From NCBI GenBank assembly GCA_018383835.1, contig JAHAWR010000001.1, forward strand, positions 24,676 to 47,312: a stretch of DNA of 22,637 bases. Reading direction: 5' to 3'. Position numbers and translations under genes: made by a program. Under the pieces are notes generated by a model that made no database searches, had not been told where the DNA came from, and saw only the letters and a program-made list of their open reading frames with translations. Positions 14,836 through 22,637 of the stretch are shown in pieces (position 1 is the first letter of the stretch; each line of letters opens with the position of its first letter). This stretch comes from Candidatus Jordarchaeia archaeon. Lineage in GTDB: Archaea > Asgardarchaeota > Jordiarchaeia > Jordiarchaeales > Freyrarchaeaceae.

Positions 14836-17256
14836 GTGAGTTTAGGATCCGTTTACATCCAAGCTGCTTTGATCGCAGTTTTAGTAACTTTCAGCGTCAT
14901 ATGCTCGAAAATAGGAAAAGTATGTCTGGGTGTTTTCGCTATGGGGATATACTACAAGCGCTTTAAATGGGTTTTAGCTTCAACTCTTAAAGTTGCTTGC
15001 TTGCCTGCTCAGATCACCCGTGGAGAAAGTAAGGGACATAAATCGTCTCTTTTTTATCCGTTTCAGCACCTCACATCTATGTGGCATGAGGTGGAGGAGG
15101 CGAGCTACGAGTTAAGAGTTACTAGGAAGGAGGTAACGTTGCTTTTTCACGTTTTCGGCAGAGGATTTCTGTTGGCTAAAGCTGCTAAAAAACTAAAGAA
15201 AAACTTGCTTTCCGTGAAAGCAAGTTTAGAGACGCGTTTTCCAGGCCTTGTTCTTTCAACTCCATCACCGGAGGAGTTTAGAGAGATCTTTAGGTTGCAC
15301 CAAGGAAAGCCCGTTTCCAAGAAGAAAAAAGTACTAACAGTGGAGCTTCCCAGCGGAGAAAAGAAAATTTGTGGTTTGACGGTCTCAGGATGCGTAGACG
15401 CTACCATTTATGGCGGGTTAAGTCAAATAGATATGCTTGCGAGGGGGTTAGTCCAACTTGATACTGACGCCAGCTTCGTGGTGCACTTTAAGCCTGTGAG
15501 AAAAAAATTTGGAATGCGGCATAGGAAAAGAAACACGGAACCAACGGAGGAAGCCGTAGGGCTGTGGAAGGTATCATGTTACACATTACTTGAACTGGAC
15601 AAAGAGGACGAGTTGGAGATTAAGATCCTGCAAGTTAAAAACATTTTATCGACTGTTTTTTCAAGTTCAGCTGAAAGACTGAAAGTCGATGTAGTGAAAG
15701 GAAGCACTCTAAGAAGGAAGTATCATGCTATTTCTATGAAGAGGTTTTTGGGGAAGCCCTTTGAGCTCTCGAGCCTAAAGCTTTCGGTACTAACTTATTT
15801 ACCCGCGAAGGGCGTCCCAGGCTTAAACTTGAAGGTTAAACCCGAATTCAATATCCCTCCCGAAAAAATTCTTCAAGGAGATGGAGTAAAAGTAGGGTAC
15901 GTCACCTTTGAGGATAAAAAGCTTTTCCCGTTTAACCTCAAGCTGGAACATCTTAGAAAAGGTGTGGCTGTTCTGGGATCTATCGGTAGTGGCAAAACGC
16001 GAATGATTATGAAAGTTGCCCGAGATGTCGCCGCCAATTATAGGATACCAATTCTCATATTTGAGAGTAAAGGGGAGTTTGCCTCTCTTATAGAAGATCT
16101 TCCTCCAGACGTGCTCGAAAAAGTCATCATCTTGAGGCCTGGTAGTCCCTATGCACCACTGAAGATTAACTTGTTTGATCCAGAAGATATAATGCCTGAG
16201 GAGTATGCCCGCCGACTTTTCGGGCTGCTCAACGCCGTTTTCCGCTCCATGTTCAGGGAGGACAGCGAGTTAACTGTTCAAATGTCAAGAGTGCTTAGTG
16301 ACGTTCTCTCTGAAGCGTTAAGGAACGAGAAAACTAGGAGTATTGAAGGATTCTTTCGCGTTTTAAGAGATTATGGGAAACGGGAAACACAGAATCCGAA
16401 TATATTTAGTACCATTAGCGCTTTGGAGGCGAGAATGAACGTCTTCCTCAGAGGAATACTCGGCGAGGTATTTAATACCAAACACTCTAATGTGAGTATC
16501 GATGACTTATTGAGGAACATGACAATAATAGATTTCAGTTACCTCTTTGCGAATGGAGGGAATAAAGAAGATGCACAACTAATAATGAACCTGGTGATGC
16601 TTCACGTTTTCCAAGCGGGGCTAAGGCGGATGAACGTAAACACACTATCACACTTGGTGATAGTTGATGACGCGAGATTTTTAATTCCAGAAATCTTCGT
16701 GAGACGCAGCACAAGTGATACTACAGCAATCGAAGACATGATCACTCTTGAGAGAGGAAAGGGTCAAGGGTTAATACTTATTTGCCAGGATCCTGCAGTA
16801 TCACGCATAGCGCTTGCTAACTGCAATACAAGAATAGTTTTCAGGCTTTCCTTTAAGTCGCAATCTGAAGAGGAATTCATTAGAATGTCCCTTAATCTCT
16901 CCGAAGAGCAGAAGGAGTTTCTGCTGACGCAACCTAACCGCTCAGCCGTAGTGAAAATCCCAGAGTTCCCACATCCTTTCCCAATAGTAACACAAGAATA
17001 CAATGTGATGGAGGTTTCTCCAGCAACAATAGAAAGGTACAACAGAGCGTACCACCCGTATCTCTTCGGGGACAAAGAAAGGTTTGACGTTAATCTGTTT
17101 TTGGAATGGATAGCAAGCGTAGGCCCCGTGAGTTTAGACCAAGTAGCAAGACAAATGAAGATTAGGTTAGGTGACGCAAAAGAAATGATAAAAAAGCTTG
17201 AGATGGAGGGATACATAACATTAACAAATGGATTAATTTTTATAAAAAGTTCTTAA
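14836..17256 (+). CDS. Membrane-anchored HerA/FtsK/VirB4-type P-loop ATPase
   Basis: 806-aa protein. Two hydrophobic segments at the N-terminus (about 6-23 and 26-42) should anchor it in the membrane. Residues about 60-360 form a domain I do not recognise. Then comes a HerA/DUF87-type motor: Walker A GSIGSGKT (381-388), an IFESKGEF strand, IDFSYLF, Walker B HLVIVDDARF (about 606-614), and a sensor segment with LERGKGQGLILICQDP. The end (about 745-806) reads as a winged-helix domain (SLDQVARQMKIRLGDAKEMIKKLEMEGYI). Relatives pump DNA or protein, as in conjugation and chromosome handling. Soluble HerA works with NurA in end resection, but neither NurA nor Mre11/Rad50 is nearby and the membrane anchor argues against that role. 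GTG 14836 follows AAGGGGAT by 6 nt. It is a single gene; the substrate is unknown. Confidence 0.8.
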   Translation: MSLGSVYIQAALIAVLVTFSVICSKIGKVCLGVFAMGIYYKRFKWVLASTLKVACLPAQITRGESKGHKSSLFYPFQHLTSMWHEVEEASYELRVTRKEVTLLFHVFGRGFLLAKAAKKLKKNLLSVKASLETRFPGLVLSTPSPEEFREIFRLHQGKPVSKKKKVLTVELPSGEKKICGLTVSGCVDATIYGGLSQIDMLARGLVQLDTDASFVVHFKPVRKKFGMRHRKRNTEPTEEAVGLWKVSCYTLLELDKEDELEIKILQVKNILSTVFSSSAERLKVDVVKGSTLRRKYHAISMKRFLGKPFELSSLKLSVLTYLPAKGVPGLNLKVKPEFNIPPEKILQGDGVKVGYVTFEDKKLFPFNLKLEHLRKGVAVLGSIGSGKTRMIMKVARDVAANYRIPILIFESKGEFASLIEDLPPDVLEKVIILRPGSPYAPLKINLFDPEDIMPEEYARRLFGLLNAVFRSMFREDSELTVQMSRVLSDVLSEALRNEKTRSIEGFFRVLRDYGKRETQNPNIFSTISALEARMNVFLRGILGEVFNTKHSNVSIDDLLRNMTIIDFSYLFANGGNKEDAQLIMNLVMLHVFQAGLRRMNVNTLSHLVIVDDARFLIPEIFVRRSTSDTTAIEDMITLERGKGQGLILICQDPAVSRIALANCNTRIVFRLSFKSQSEEEFIRMSLNLSEEQKEFLLTQPNRSAVVKIPEFPHPFPIVTQEYNVMEVSPATIERYNRAYHPYLFGDKERFDVNLFLEWIASVGPVSLDQVARQMKIRLGDAKEMIKKLEMEGYITLTNGLIFIKSS

Positions 17257-17277
17257 AAAGACAGCGCTGACCAATTA

Positions 17278-18525
17278 TTACTCTCCCTTTCCCTCTGAGA
17301 CAGCGCGTAAATATGCTTTCTTAAGCGCTTCTACTGCTGGAAGCTTCTCGCCTGCAAGAAGGGACAGCATAGCTTTTCCACCAGTGCTCACGTAGCTTAT
17401 CTTTGACGAAACACCAAATTTCTCTAGAGCTTCAAGCGTATGTCCTCCCCCAGCCAGAGAAAAAGCCTGGGTCTCTGCAATTGCCTTAAGGAGTACCTCC
17501 GTCCCCTTACTAAATCTGTCATCTTCGTAAACGCCTGCCGGACCATTTATCACTATTGTTTTCGCTTTGCGCAGAATTCCCGCAAACTCCGAAATAGTCT
17601 GCTCGCCCAAGTCCTTAATTTGAGCATTATGCGGAAGAGATCCTACCTCAGCTTCCACCCGTTCACCGTTTATTTCCAATGCAAAATCTAATGGGAGCTT
17701 GATCTTGTCACCAAAAGCGTCCATTAGCTTACGCGTCTGTTCAATGTATTCTGAAGCACCCTTAGATATTATTAAACGCTTGTTTACTTCACCCACGTCC
17801 ACTCCTCTTGCCGCCACAAATGCAACTGCCAGTAGCCCTGTTACGAGCACTTTGTCCGCTATGCCTGTTTTCAAGGCATTCTCTGCAACCCTGAAGCTAT
17901 CATCGATCTTCGACCCTCCAAGAAGGTAAACACAAGGCCTCTCGGGGTCGTTCATAATAGATGAAAGAGCTTTTACTTCAGCTTCCATGACTCTTCCAGC
18001 CGCTGATGGCATAACTTCGGTGAAGGCTATAAGTGACACATGGCTACGGTGAGCAGCTGGAAAAGCATCATTAACGAAGATGTCAGACACTGTAGAAAGG
18101 TTTCTAACCAAGTTTGTTTTCAACTGTTCTTTGAGGCTTTTCACCTTGGTCTCTTCACTGACAAACCTGACGTTTTCGAGAAGGAGTATTTCGGAGGGCT
18201 TTAGACGTTTAATGGCGGAGACTGCTTTATCTCCACACACGTCGTCAACGTACCCGATGTTAACGCCAAGTAGTTCACTTGCTGTCTTAGCATGCTGCTT
18301 CAAAGGAACAAAGTCACTTTCTCCCTCACGACCCTGATGGGAAAGAGCGACAACCCTTGCACCTTTCTCCGCGAGTTCAAGCAAAGTCTCGCCATGCCGC
18401 TTAATCTTAGTTATTTCCTTAAGAGACCCAGTCTCTGGATCTATAGGGGAATTAATATCAACTCTGACTAGAACCGTCTTCCCATCGAAGAAGAAATCAT
18501 CTAAGGTAAAGAACTCCTTTCCCAT
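17278..18525 (-). CDS. pgk: Phosphoglycerate kinase
   Basis: 415-aa enzyme of normal archaeal length that interconverts 1,3-bisphosphoglycerate + ADP and 3-phosphoglycerate + ATP. Landmarks are VLVRVDINSPID at the N-terminus, ALSHQGREG, ILLLENVRFVSEE, DIFVNDAFPAAHRSH, LLGGSKIDDSFRVAENAL, the nucleotide-site glycine run GGGHTLEALEKFG, and STGGKAMLSLLAGEKLPAVEAL at the end. ATG 18525 has GAGGAGG about 8 nt upstream. Its 3' end faces the HerA-like gene with a 21-bp gap, and it diverges from the MetE-like gene. With apgM 1.3 kb away it covers consecutive lower-glycolysis steps, though the two are not in one transcript. Confidence 0.97.
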   Translation of the reverse strand: MGKEFFTLDDFFFDGKTVLVRVDINSPIDPETGSLKEITKIKRHGETLLELAEKGARVVALSHQGREGESDFVPLKQHAKTASELLGVNIGYVDDVCGDKAVSAIKRLKPSEILLLENVRFVSEETKVKSLKEQLKTNLVRNLSTVSDIFVNDAFPAAHRSHVSLIAFTEVMPSAAGRVMEAEVKALSSIMNDPERPCVYLLGGSKIDDSFRVAENALKTGIADKVLVTGLLAVAFVAARGVDVGEVNKRLIISKGASEYIEQTRKLMDAFGDKIKLPLDFALEINGERVEAEVGSLPHNAQIKDLGEQTISEFAGILRKAKTIVINGPAGVYEDDRFSKGTEVLLKAIAETQAFSLAGGGHTLEALEKFGVSSKISYVSTGGKAMLSLLAGEKLPAVEALKKAYLRAVSEGKGE

Positions 18526-18640
18526 CGAAAGGCCTCCTCAACTAAACGCCCAAAGCTAACCTTAATGAAAGGTGTTTCCTTTTAAAAATTTTTCAACAAT
18601 AAGAAGATAAAAGTGATCAAACAGAACATCAAAGTAGGAA

Positions 18641-18647
18641 TTAAATA
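18641..18647 (+). promoter_or_regulatory. TATA-like box of the MetE-like gene
   Basis: TTAAATA lies 30-36 bp before the proposed ATA start at 18677. The predicted transcript start near 18670 would leave a leader of only a few bases. Confidence 0.35.
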
Positions 18648-18676
18648 TGAAGAAGCGTCGTAGGGAGGGATAAGCC

Positions 18677-19807
18677 ATATTTCTCGCTTCAACTGGAATA
18701 GGAAGTCACCCCATAGGGGATGTTCAAAGAATAGTTAAAGACATATTAACATCAGGAACAAAGATTCCTTATATTCCTCAGTCAGCAAATGACAACATGA
18801 TATACCAGTTTCACAATATGATTCCCGGACTGGTTTTCCAAGATGGAAACGTGTTTTTAGACCTCTCTAATACAGAGAAAATGAAGGATTTTCAGGCATA
18901 TAGAGGGGAGCTCGAATTAAGGAGTACGCACTTGCTACCTTCAGGTATTCCTGTAAGACGAGAGTTCATAGAGGGCTTCTATGCTCTTAAACAGGAACTA
19001 GAGGCAATAAGGCTGAACGTTTGGGGCGTGAAAGGTGAAGTTACAGGACCTATAACAGAGGCGTACAGCATAACAATACTCCCCAGACGTAATAAAGTGA
19101 TACATGAAGACGACATTTTTGATGTAGTTCTTAAGACGACTTGTGAAGTTGCATCATGGATTTCATCAAAGATAATAGAAACTACTAGAAAGGTGGTAGG
19201 TAAAGGTGGGTTACCGATCTTTTTCGTGGACGAACCACTACTACCGCTCGTTCTTAGAGAGTATGACATTGAAGTAGTTAGGGAGGCACTGGAACGGGTT
19301 CTTAGGAAAGTCAAATGCAGAAGGGGAGTGCATGTGTGTGACGACCCAGCATCAGTAATAGATATGATGCTTGAGCTCGAGGTTGACTATTTTTCATTCG
19401 ACCTGAGAAGGTACCCTAAAACGCTAGAGATGGCCGATAAAGAACGACTTAAACAGCACATTGAAGAGGGAAGAGGACTTGCTTTCGGCGTCACACCAAA
19501 CACGCCGGAATCCATAATGGATGAGGAAACATTGTATATGGCTCATAGAGGAAAAGTAAATATCGAAGAACTTCTTCCAACATCCCAAAAAATCGCCGAG
19601 ACGGTGATTAATGGTTTGGAAGCAATGAGGGGGAGACTCAACGTCGAAGAGCTTGCCATGAATTCACTTATAACTCCTCAATGCGGCTTCAGAAGCTTCA
19701 CTGTACCAAATCCTGAAGAAGGAGAAAGGCTTGTAAAGATTCTCCTAGAGAGACAGGAAGCGGCAGCACAGATAATTCGCAAAAAATACAGGTTCAATGA
19801 AAAATGA
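18677..19807 (+). CDS. Core MetE-like (UROD/MetE superfamily) methyltransferase with a non-standard start
   Basis: 376 aa if it starts at ATA 18677. Conserved-looking coding sequence (IFLASTGIGSHPIGDVQRIV...) runs 40 codons upstream of the first in-frame ATG (18797) and is preceded by an in-frame TAA at 18671. GGGAGGG (18663-18669) sits 7 nt before ATA, so this is likely an AUA start, or a changed or misread ATG. The barrel resembles the C-terminal half of cobalamin-independent methionine synthase: likely zinc ligands are H-x-C in RGVHVCDD and the cysteine of TPQCGF. FVDEP and FGVTPNTPES are further marks. Short archaeal MetE-like proteins lack the N-terminal half of full MetE and are thought to take methyl from a corrinoid protein rather than methyl-folate. 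The precise substrate is open, since the superfamily also holds other methyltransferases. It stands alone and converges with apgM with a 9-bp gap. Confidence 0.75.
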   Translation: MFLASTGIGSHPIGDVQRIVKDILTSGTKIPYIPQSANDNMIYQFHNMIPGLVFQDGNVFLDLSNTEKMKDFQAYRGELELRSTHLLPSGIPVRREFIEGFYALKQELEAIRLNVWGVKGEVTGPITEAYSITILPRRNKVIHEDDIFDVVLKTTCEVASWISSKIIETTRKVVGKGGLPIFFVDEPLLPLVLREYDIEVVREALERVLRKVKCRRGVHVCDDPASVIDMMLELEVDYFSFDLRRYPKTLEMADKERLKQHIEEGRGLAFGVTPNTPESIMDEETLYMAHRGKVNIEELLPTSQKIAETVINGLEAMRGRLNVEELAMNSLITPQCGFRSFTVPNPEEGERLVKILLERQEAAAQIIRKKYRFNEK

Positions 19808-19816
19808 GCAATGAGC

Positions 19817-21067
19817 TCACGCACCATATTTTTTAGATAAACCTAAGTAATCAATAAGTATTGGCATCAAGAAACGTGCCTGTAGTCTGCCAAGTCCACC
19901 CTTAGCACAGTCTCTCTCACTAAAGCGCTTGACACCATCGGATCTAACTCCTGGACCAGCTATAGCTACAGGAACAGGATCACCTGTATGTTCTTTAACC
20001 GAGACTGGAGTAGTATGATCAGCCGTCAAGACCAGATATGTGTGGCCTAAGTCAATGGAGTCCAGAAGGAGGCTGACAAGGCTATCGGCTTTCTCTATCA
20101 TAAATATCTTCTTTTCTATGTCTCCGTCATGGCTGGCGCTATCAGTCCCTTTAATATGAAGGAAAACCAAGTCATATTCGTCTAGGAGCTTCAAAGCGGC
20201 GTATCCCATAACATTAGTATCAGTGTCAAATCCCCCTGTCACCCCCTTAACTTCGATTACGTCCATGCCAGCAGCCCTACAAACACCCCTAACCAAGGCG
20301 TTTGCCACGATACATGCCGCCTTTAAACCATAAAGCTCCTTAAGAGAAGGCATGTCAGGCAACCTTCCCGCTCCTCGAAGTAGAAGTATGTTTGCTGGGC
20401 GTAAACCTCTTTTCTCTCTTTCAGCATTAAGAGGGTGATTGTGAAGAACCTCATAAGAGTGGCGTGTAAATTCGTTCACCACACTCGCACTCTTCTTGGC
20501 TTCAAAACTGGAGTCCAGCGGAACAGACTCCAGAACTTTACTTTCCCCGTGCGGGTCGGTATCTGACACCATATGTGAGAGACCGGGGCCCCTTAGAACA
20601 ACAACGCATCTATGTTCGGTTGTGTGCCTAACTATAACTTCAATGTCGGGGAAATTTTTTGAGCGGTATCCGTTAAGCGCCTCCGCCAGCTTATCACCTT
20701 CTGGAAAGGTTCTGCCAGCACGCCGATCTATCACAGTCATGTCTTCTCTAACTGTTGCAAAATTAGCTCTAAATGCCACGTCATCACTACTAATGTTTAT
20801 ACCTGCTCCTAAAGCCTCCAACCCTCCTCGCCCCCGGTAAACCGCATATGGATCGTAGCCGAAGAGAGAAAGATGAGCTACATCACTCCCTGGAGGAACT
20901 CCTGGAGAAATTATGTCAAGAATCCCGCAGATGCCTATTTTAGCCAGCCTGTCCATTCCAGGCTTTGAAGCCGCCTCTAAGGGAGTTAACCCTCTCAAGG
21001 ATAGGACAGGCCGGTCAGCTAACCCGTCAACTACAATAAATATTATGTTTTTCCTTTCAGTCACCAT
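19817..21067 (-). CDS. apgM: 2,3-bisphosphoglycerate-independent phosphoglycerate mutase, archaeal type
   Basis: 416-aa alkaline-phosphatase-superfamily mutase interconverting 3- and 2-phosphoglycerate. The N-terminus has IIFIVVDGLADRP followed by TPLEAASKPGMDRLA, which supplies a metal aspartate. PGSDVAHLSLFGYDP contains the likely phosphorylated serine. GRGGLEALGAGI, DTDPHG, GGFDTDTNVMGYA, FLHIKGTDSASHDGD and LVLTADHTTPVSVKEHTGDPVP supply further metal ligands and are typical of the archaeal ApgM form, about 400 aa, distinct from bacterial GpmI. ATG 21067 has GAAGGGG about 6 nt upstream. It diverges from the IPMS-family gene; TATA-like stretches near 21113-21140 could drive it. Some relatives are annotated as phosphonopyruvate decarboxylase-like, but the motifs fit the mutase. 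Confidence 0.95.
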   Translation of the reverse strand: MVTERKNIIFIVVDGLADRPVLSLRGLTPLEAASKPGMDRLAKIGICGILDIISPGVPPGSDVAHLSLFGYDPYAVYRGRGGLEALGAGINISSDDVAFRANFATVREDMTVIDRRAGRTFPEGDKLAEALNGYRSKNFPDIEVIVRHTTEHRCVVVLRGPGLSHMVSDTDPHGESKVLESVPLDSSFEAKKSASVVNEFTRHSYEVLHNHPLNAEREKRGLRPANILLLRGAGRLPDMPSLKELYGLKAACIVANALVRGVCRAAGMDVIEVKGVTGGFDTDTNVMGYAALKLLDEYDLVFLHIKGTDSASHDGDIEKKIFMIEKADSLVSLLLDSIDLGHTYLVLTADHTTPVSVKEHTGDPVPVAIAGPGVRSDGVKRFSERDCAKGGLGRLQARFLMPILIDYLGLSKKYGA

Positions 21068-21195
21068 TTTCTACCCCTTCTTTTTTCTTCCCCGGATCCA
21101 GCTTTGTTGCAGAAAATTTAAGCATGATGCCGTTTTTAAAGAGGAGAAATAGTTCTTCAATGGATTCTTTCGGGAAAGTGAATGGTTCATAAAAA

Positions 21196-21204
21196 CTTTT
21201 AAAA
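21196..21204 (+). promoter_or_regulatory. TATA-like box of the IPMS/homocitrate synthase-family gene
   Basis: CTTTTAAAA centred on 21200 predicts a transcript start near 21226. That makes the TTG at 21208 unlikely as start codon and favours ATG 21232 (nearly leaderless) or ATG 21250. Confidence 0.4.
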
Positions 21205-21231
21205 CGATTGCGTCAATGTGAAGTAGCGATA

Positions 21232-22530
21232 ATGTGGACGTGGATATTGATGGCGTTTGAAAATGAGGAAGGGTTAATAGAAAACTATAATAGAGTTCCC
21301 GGGATTTTTCCGTCGAACTTGCCTGAAAGGGTGTACATATGGGATGAGACGCTAAGAGATGGGGAGCAAACGCCAGGAGTTTTTCTTACTGTGGAGGAGA
21401 AAATCGAGATAGCTAAGCTTTTGGATGAAGTGGGAGTAGGTGTTATTGTTCCGGGATATCCTGCAGTGTCAAAAACAGAAAGGGAGGCCGTAAAAAGGAT
21501 AGCTAATGAAAATTTGAACATCGCTTTGGTGGCTGCTCCGGCGAGGCCCAAAAAGGAAGACATAGACCTATGCTTGGAGTGCGATGTGGACGAAATACCC
21601 ATTTTCATGCCAACAAGCAGACTAATGATGAAGTACTCTTTGAACAAGACTCTTCAGGAAGCTAAGAAAATGCTTTCTGATGCTATTTCATACGCGCTCG
21701 ACCACGGCGTAAAAGTAGATTTCGTTGCCGAGGACGCCTCACGGGCGAAAATTGAGGACTTGATCTACTTATCAAAAGAAGTTGTAGAAAGTGGTGTAAA
21801 TAAAATAATAGTCGCGGATACTGTAGGGATCCTGCACCCTCTGTCAATGAAATATTTAATAAGCAATTTGCGCGAGGCACTTAAGGGGCAACTGGTGGAG
21901 TTCGCCGTCCATTGTCACAATGATTTGGGGTTAGCTACTGCTAATACTCTAGCAGCTGTTGAGGAGGGAGTAATTTACCCTCACACGTGCGTGAACGGTT
22001 ACGGGGAAAGATCAGGTAATGCCGCTTTTGAAGAAGTAGTTGTCGCCCTAGAAGTGCTATATGGAATTAAAACAGGAATAAAAATGGAGAAAATATATGA
22101 AGTCTCTCAATTTGTAGAGCAATGTTTCAACATACCCATCCCGCTTCATAAGCCATTGGTAGGGGGAAACGCTTTCATCCATGAAAGCGGCATTCACGTC
22201 CGTGCGCTCCTACAACACAAGCTAACTTACCAGCCTATACCGCCAGAAATAATAGGCAGGAAAACCGAGTTCCTCTTAGGTAAATTCACAGGTAGCAGCA
22301 TAGTGCATCATATACTTAAAAGCAAAGGAATAGAAGTCACCGATGAACAACTCAAAAAAATAGTTGAACGTATAAAGCAACTTCAAGAGAGCAGGGGCAA
22401 GGTAGTCGCTAGGGAAGCATTTTCAAAAATTAAACAGCTTTTAAGAGAAATCAGAAGAAACGTCTCCGAAAAAGAGCTTTTAGAAATAGTCAATGAAGTT
22501 TTACAGGAAAAATGCTACAAAACAGAATAA
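21232..22530 (+). CDS. 2-isopropylmalate/homocitrate synthase-family enzyme
   Basis: 432 aa from ATG 21232; ATG 21250, giving MAFENEEG, may be the true start, as the family opening (NYNRVPGIFPSNLPERVYIWDETLRDGEQTPG) follows at once. It is a DRE-TIM metallolyase that condenses acetyl-CoA with a 2-oxo acid. WDETLRDGEQTPG and FAVHCHNDLGLATANT carry the metal site, VNGYGERSGNAAFEE the catalytic part, and HESGIHVRA the downstream linker. The C-terminal part (about 340-432) is short and helical, with no clear leucine-binding regulatory domain. This favours homocitrate synthase or a related unregulated enzyme over a standard LeuA, but leucine synthesis or citramalate formation cannot be excluded. 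No partner lysine, leucine or coenzyme B gene is in the window. There is no SD at either ATG. Confidence 0.85.
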   Translation: MWTWILMAFENEEGLIENYNRVPGIFPSNLPERVYIWDETLRDGEQTPGVFLTVEEKIEIAKLLDEVGVGVIVPGYPAVSKTEREAVKRIANENLNIALVAAPARPKKEDIDLCLECDVDEIPIFMPTSRLMMKYSLNKTLQEAKKMLSDAISYALDHGVKVDFVAEDASRAKIEDLIYLSKEVVESGVNKIIVADTVGILHPLSMKYLISNLREALKGQLVEFAVHCHNDLGLATANTLAAVEEGVIYPHTCVNGYGERSGNAAFEEVVVALEVLYGIKTGIKMEKIYEVSQFVEQCFNIPIPLHKPLVGGNAFIHESGIHVRALLQHKLTYQPIPPEIIGRKTEFLLGKFTGSSIVHHILKSKGIEVTDEQLKKIVERIKQLQESRGKVVAREAFSKIKQLLREIRRNVSEKELLEIVNEVLQEKCYKTE

Positions 22531-22637
22531 AAGACAATAAGTCTACTAAGTTTACCTTGCCGTCTTTAACGCAAACAGAATACTTTTTCACATTATTCGG
22601 TCGTGTCAACGCGTTCCCACCCATCCACGACCATTAT
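22531..22637. other. Window end with no recognised gene
   Basis: I see no convincing gene here. On the minus strand a 44-codon frame (MGGNALTRPNNVKKYS...) runs from about 22620 back into the synthase gene, but it has a stop just upstream, no SD, and no known family. Confidence 0.5.

Noticed and set aside
14836..17256. Standard HerA of the HerA-NurA end-resection pair
   Set aside because: The protein has membrane segments and no NurA, Mre11 or Rad50 neighbours.
22490..22620. Small minus-strand gene at the right edge
   Set aside because: It is only 44 codons, overlaps the synthase gene, has no SD and no recognisable family.

Overview
The window comes from an archaeon, most likely a thermophile of the TACK/Asgard assemblage. 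Signs of this are the archaeal types of uS10, TrpRS, apgM phosphoglycerate mutase, short MetE-like protein and HerA-type ATPase, TATA-box promoters with U-rich terminators, SD-led genes with many TTG/GTG starts, and tRNA stems made almost wholly of G-C pairs. A Rag/Gtr-like GTPase and an arrestin-like protein point toward Asgard archaea. tRNA genes broken by three and four small introns are best known from Thermoproteales. I cannot fix the lineage more closely from this piece alone.

Region 1 (1-8671) is the unusual part. A partial FrhB-family protein reads in from the left edge. Facing it is a minus-strand cluster of six genes, in transcription order: two-CBS protein, a 367-aa protein with a possible longin-like N-terminus, a C25 (gingipain/caspase-fold) surface peptidase, a ferredoxin-FrhB protein, a Rag-like GTPase with a roadblock-like tail, and an arrestin-fold protein. 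Gaps are 20-52 bp (67 bp before the peptidase if its TTG start is used). Three of these proteins, with unrelated N-terminal halves, end in the same roughly 90-105-residue beta-rich domain. I read this as a candidate signalling or membrane-associated system joining redox chemistry, GTPase switching, an arrestin scaffold, nucleotide sensing and proteolysis.

Region 2 (8742-11526) is translation-related. It holds a tRNA-Glu(CTC) gene with three introns, a tail-anchored JAMM/MPN+ protease, TrpRS, a tRNA-Phe(GAA) gene with four introns, and ribosomal protein uS10. Both tRNA genes only fold correctly after removal of non-canonical introns, so routine annotation would probably miss or misname them.

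Region 3 (11587-22530) is housekeeping: methylthioadenosine phosphorylase, dihydroorotase, a four-CBS protein, a membrane-anchored HerA/FtsK-like ATPase, phosphoglycerate kinase, a core MetE-like protein whose coding frame extends 40 codons upstream of its first ATG, apgM, and an isopropylmalate/homocitrate synthase-family enzyme. Kinase and mutase supply consecutive steps of lower glycolysis/gluconeogenesis. MTA phosphorylase and the MetE-like protein both touch methionine/SAM metabolism. No CRISPR array, insertion sequence or integrase was seen.
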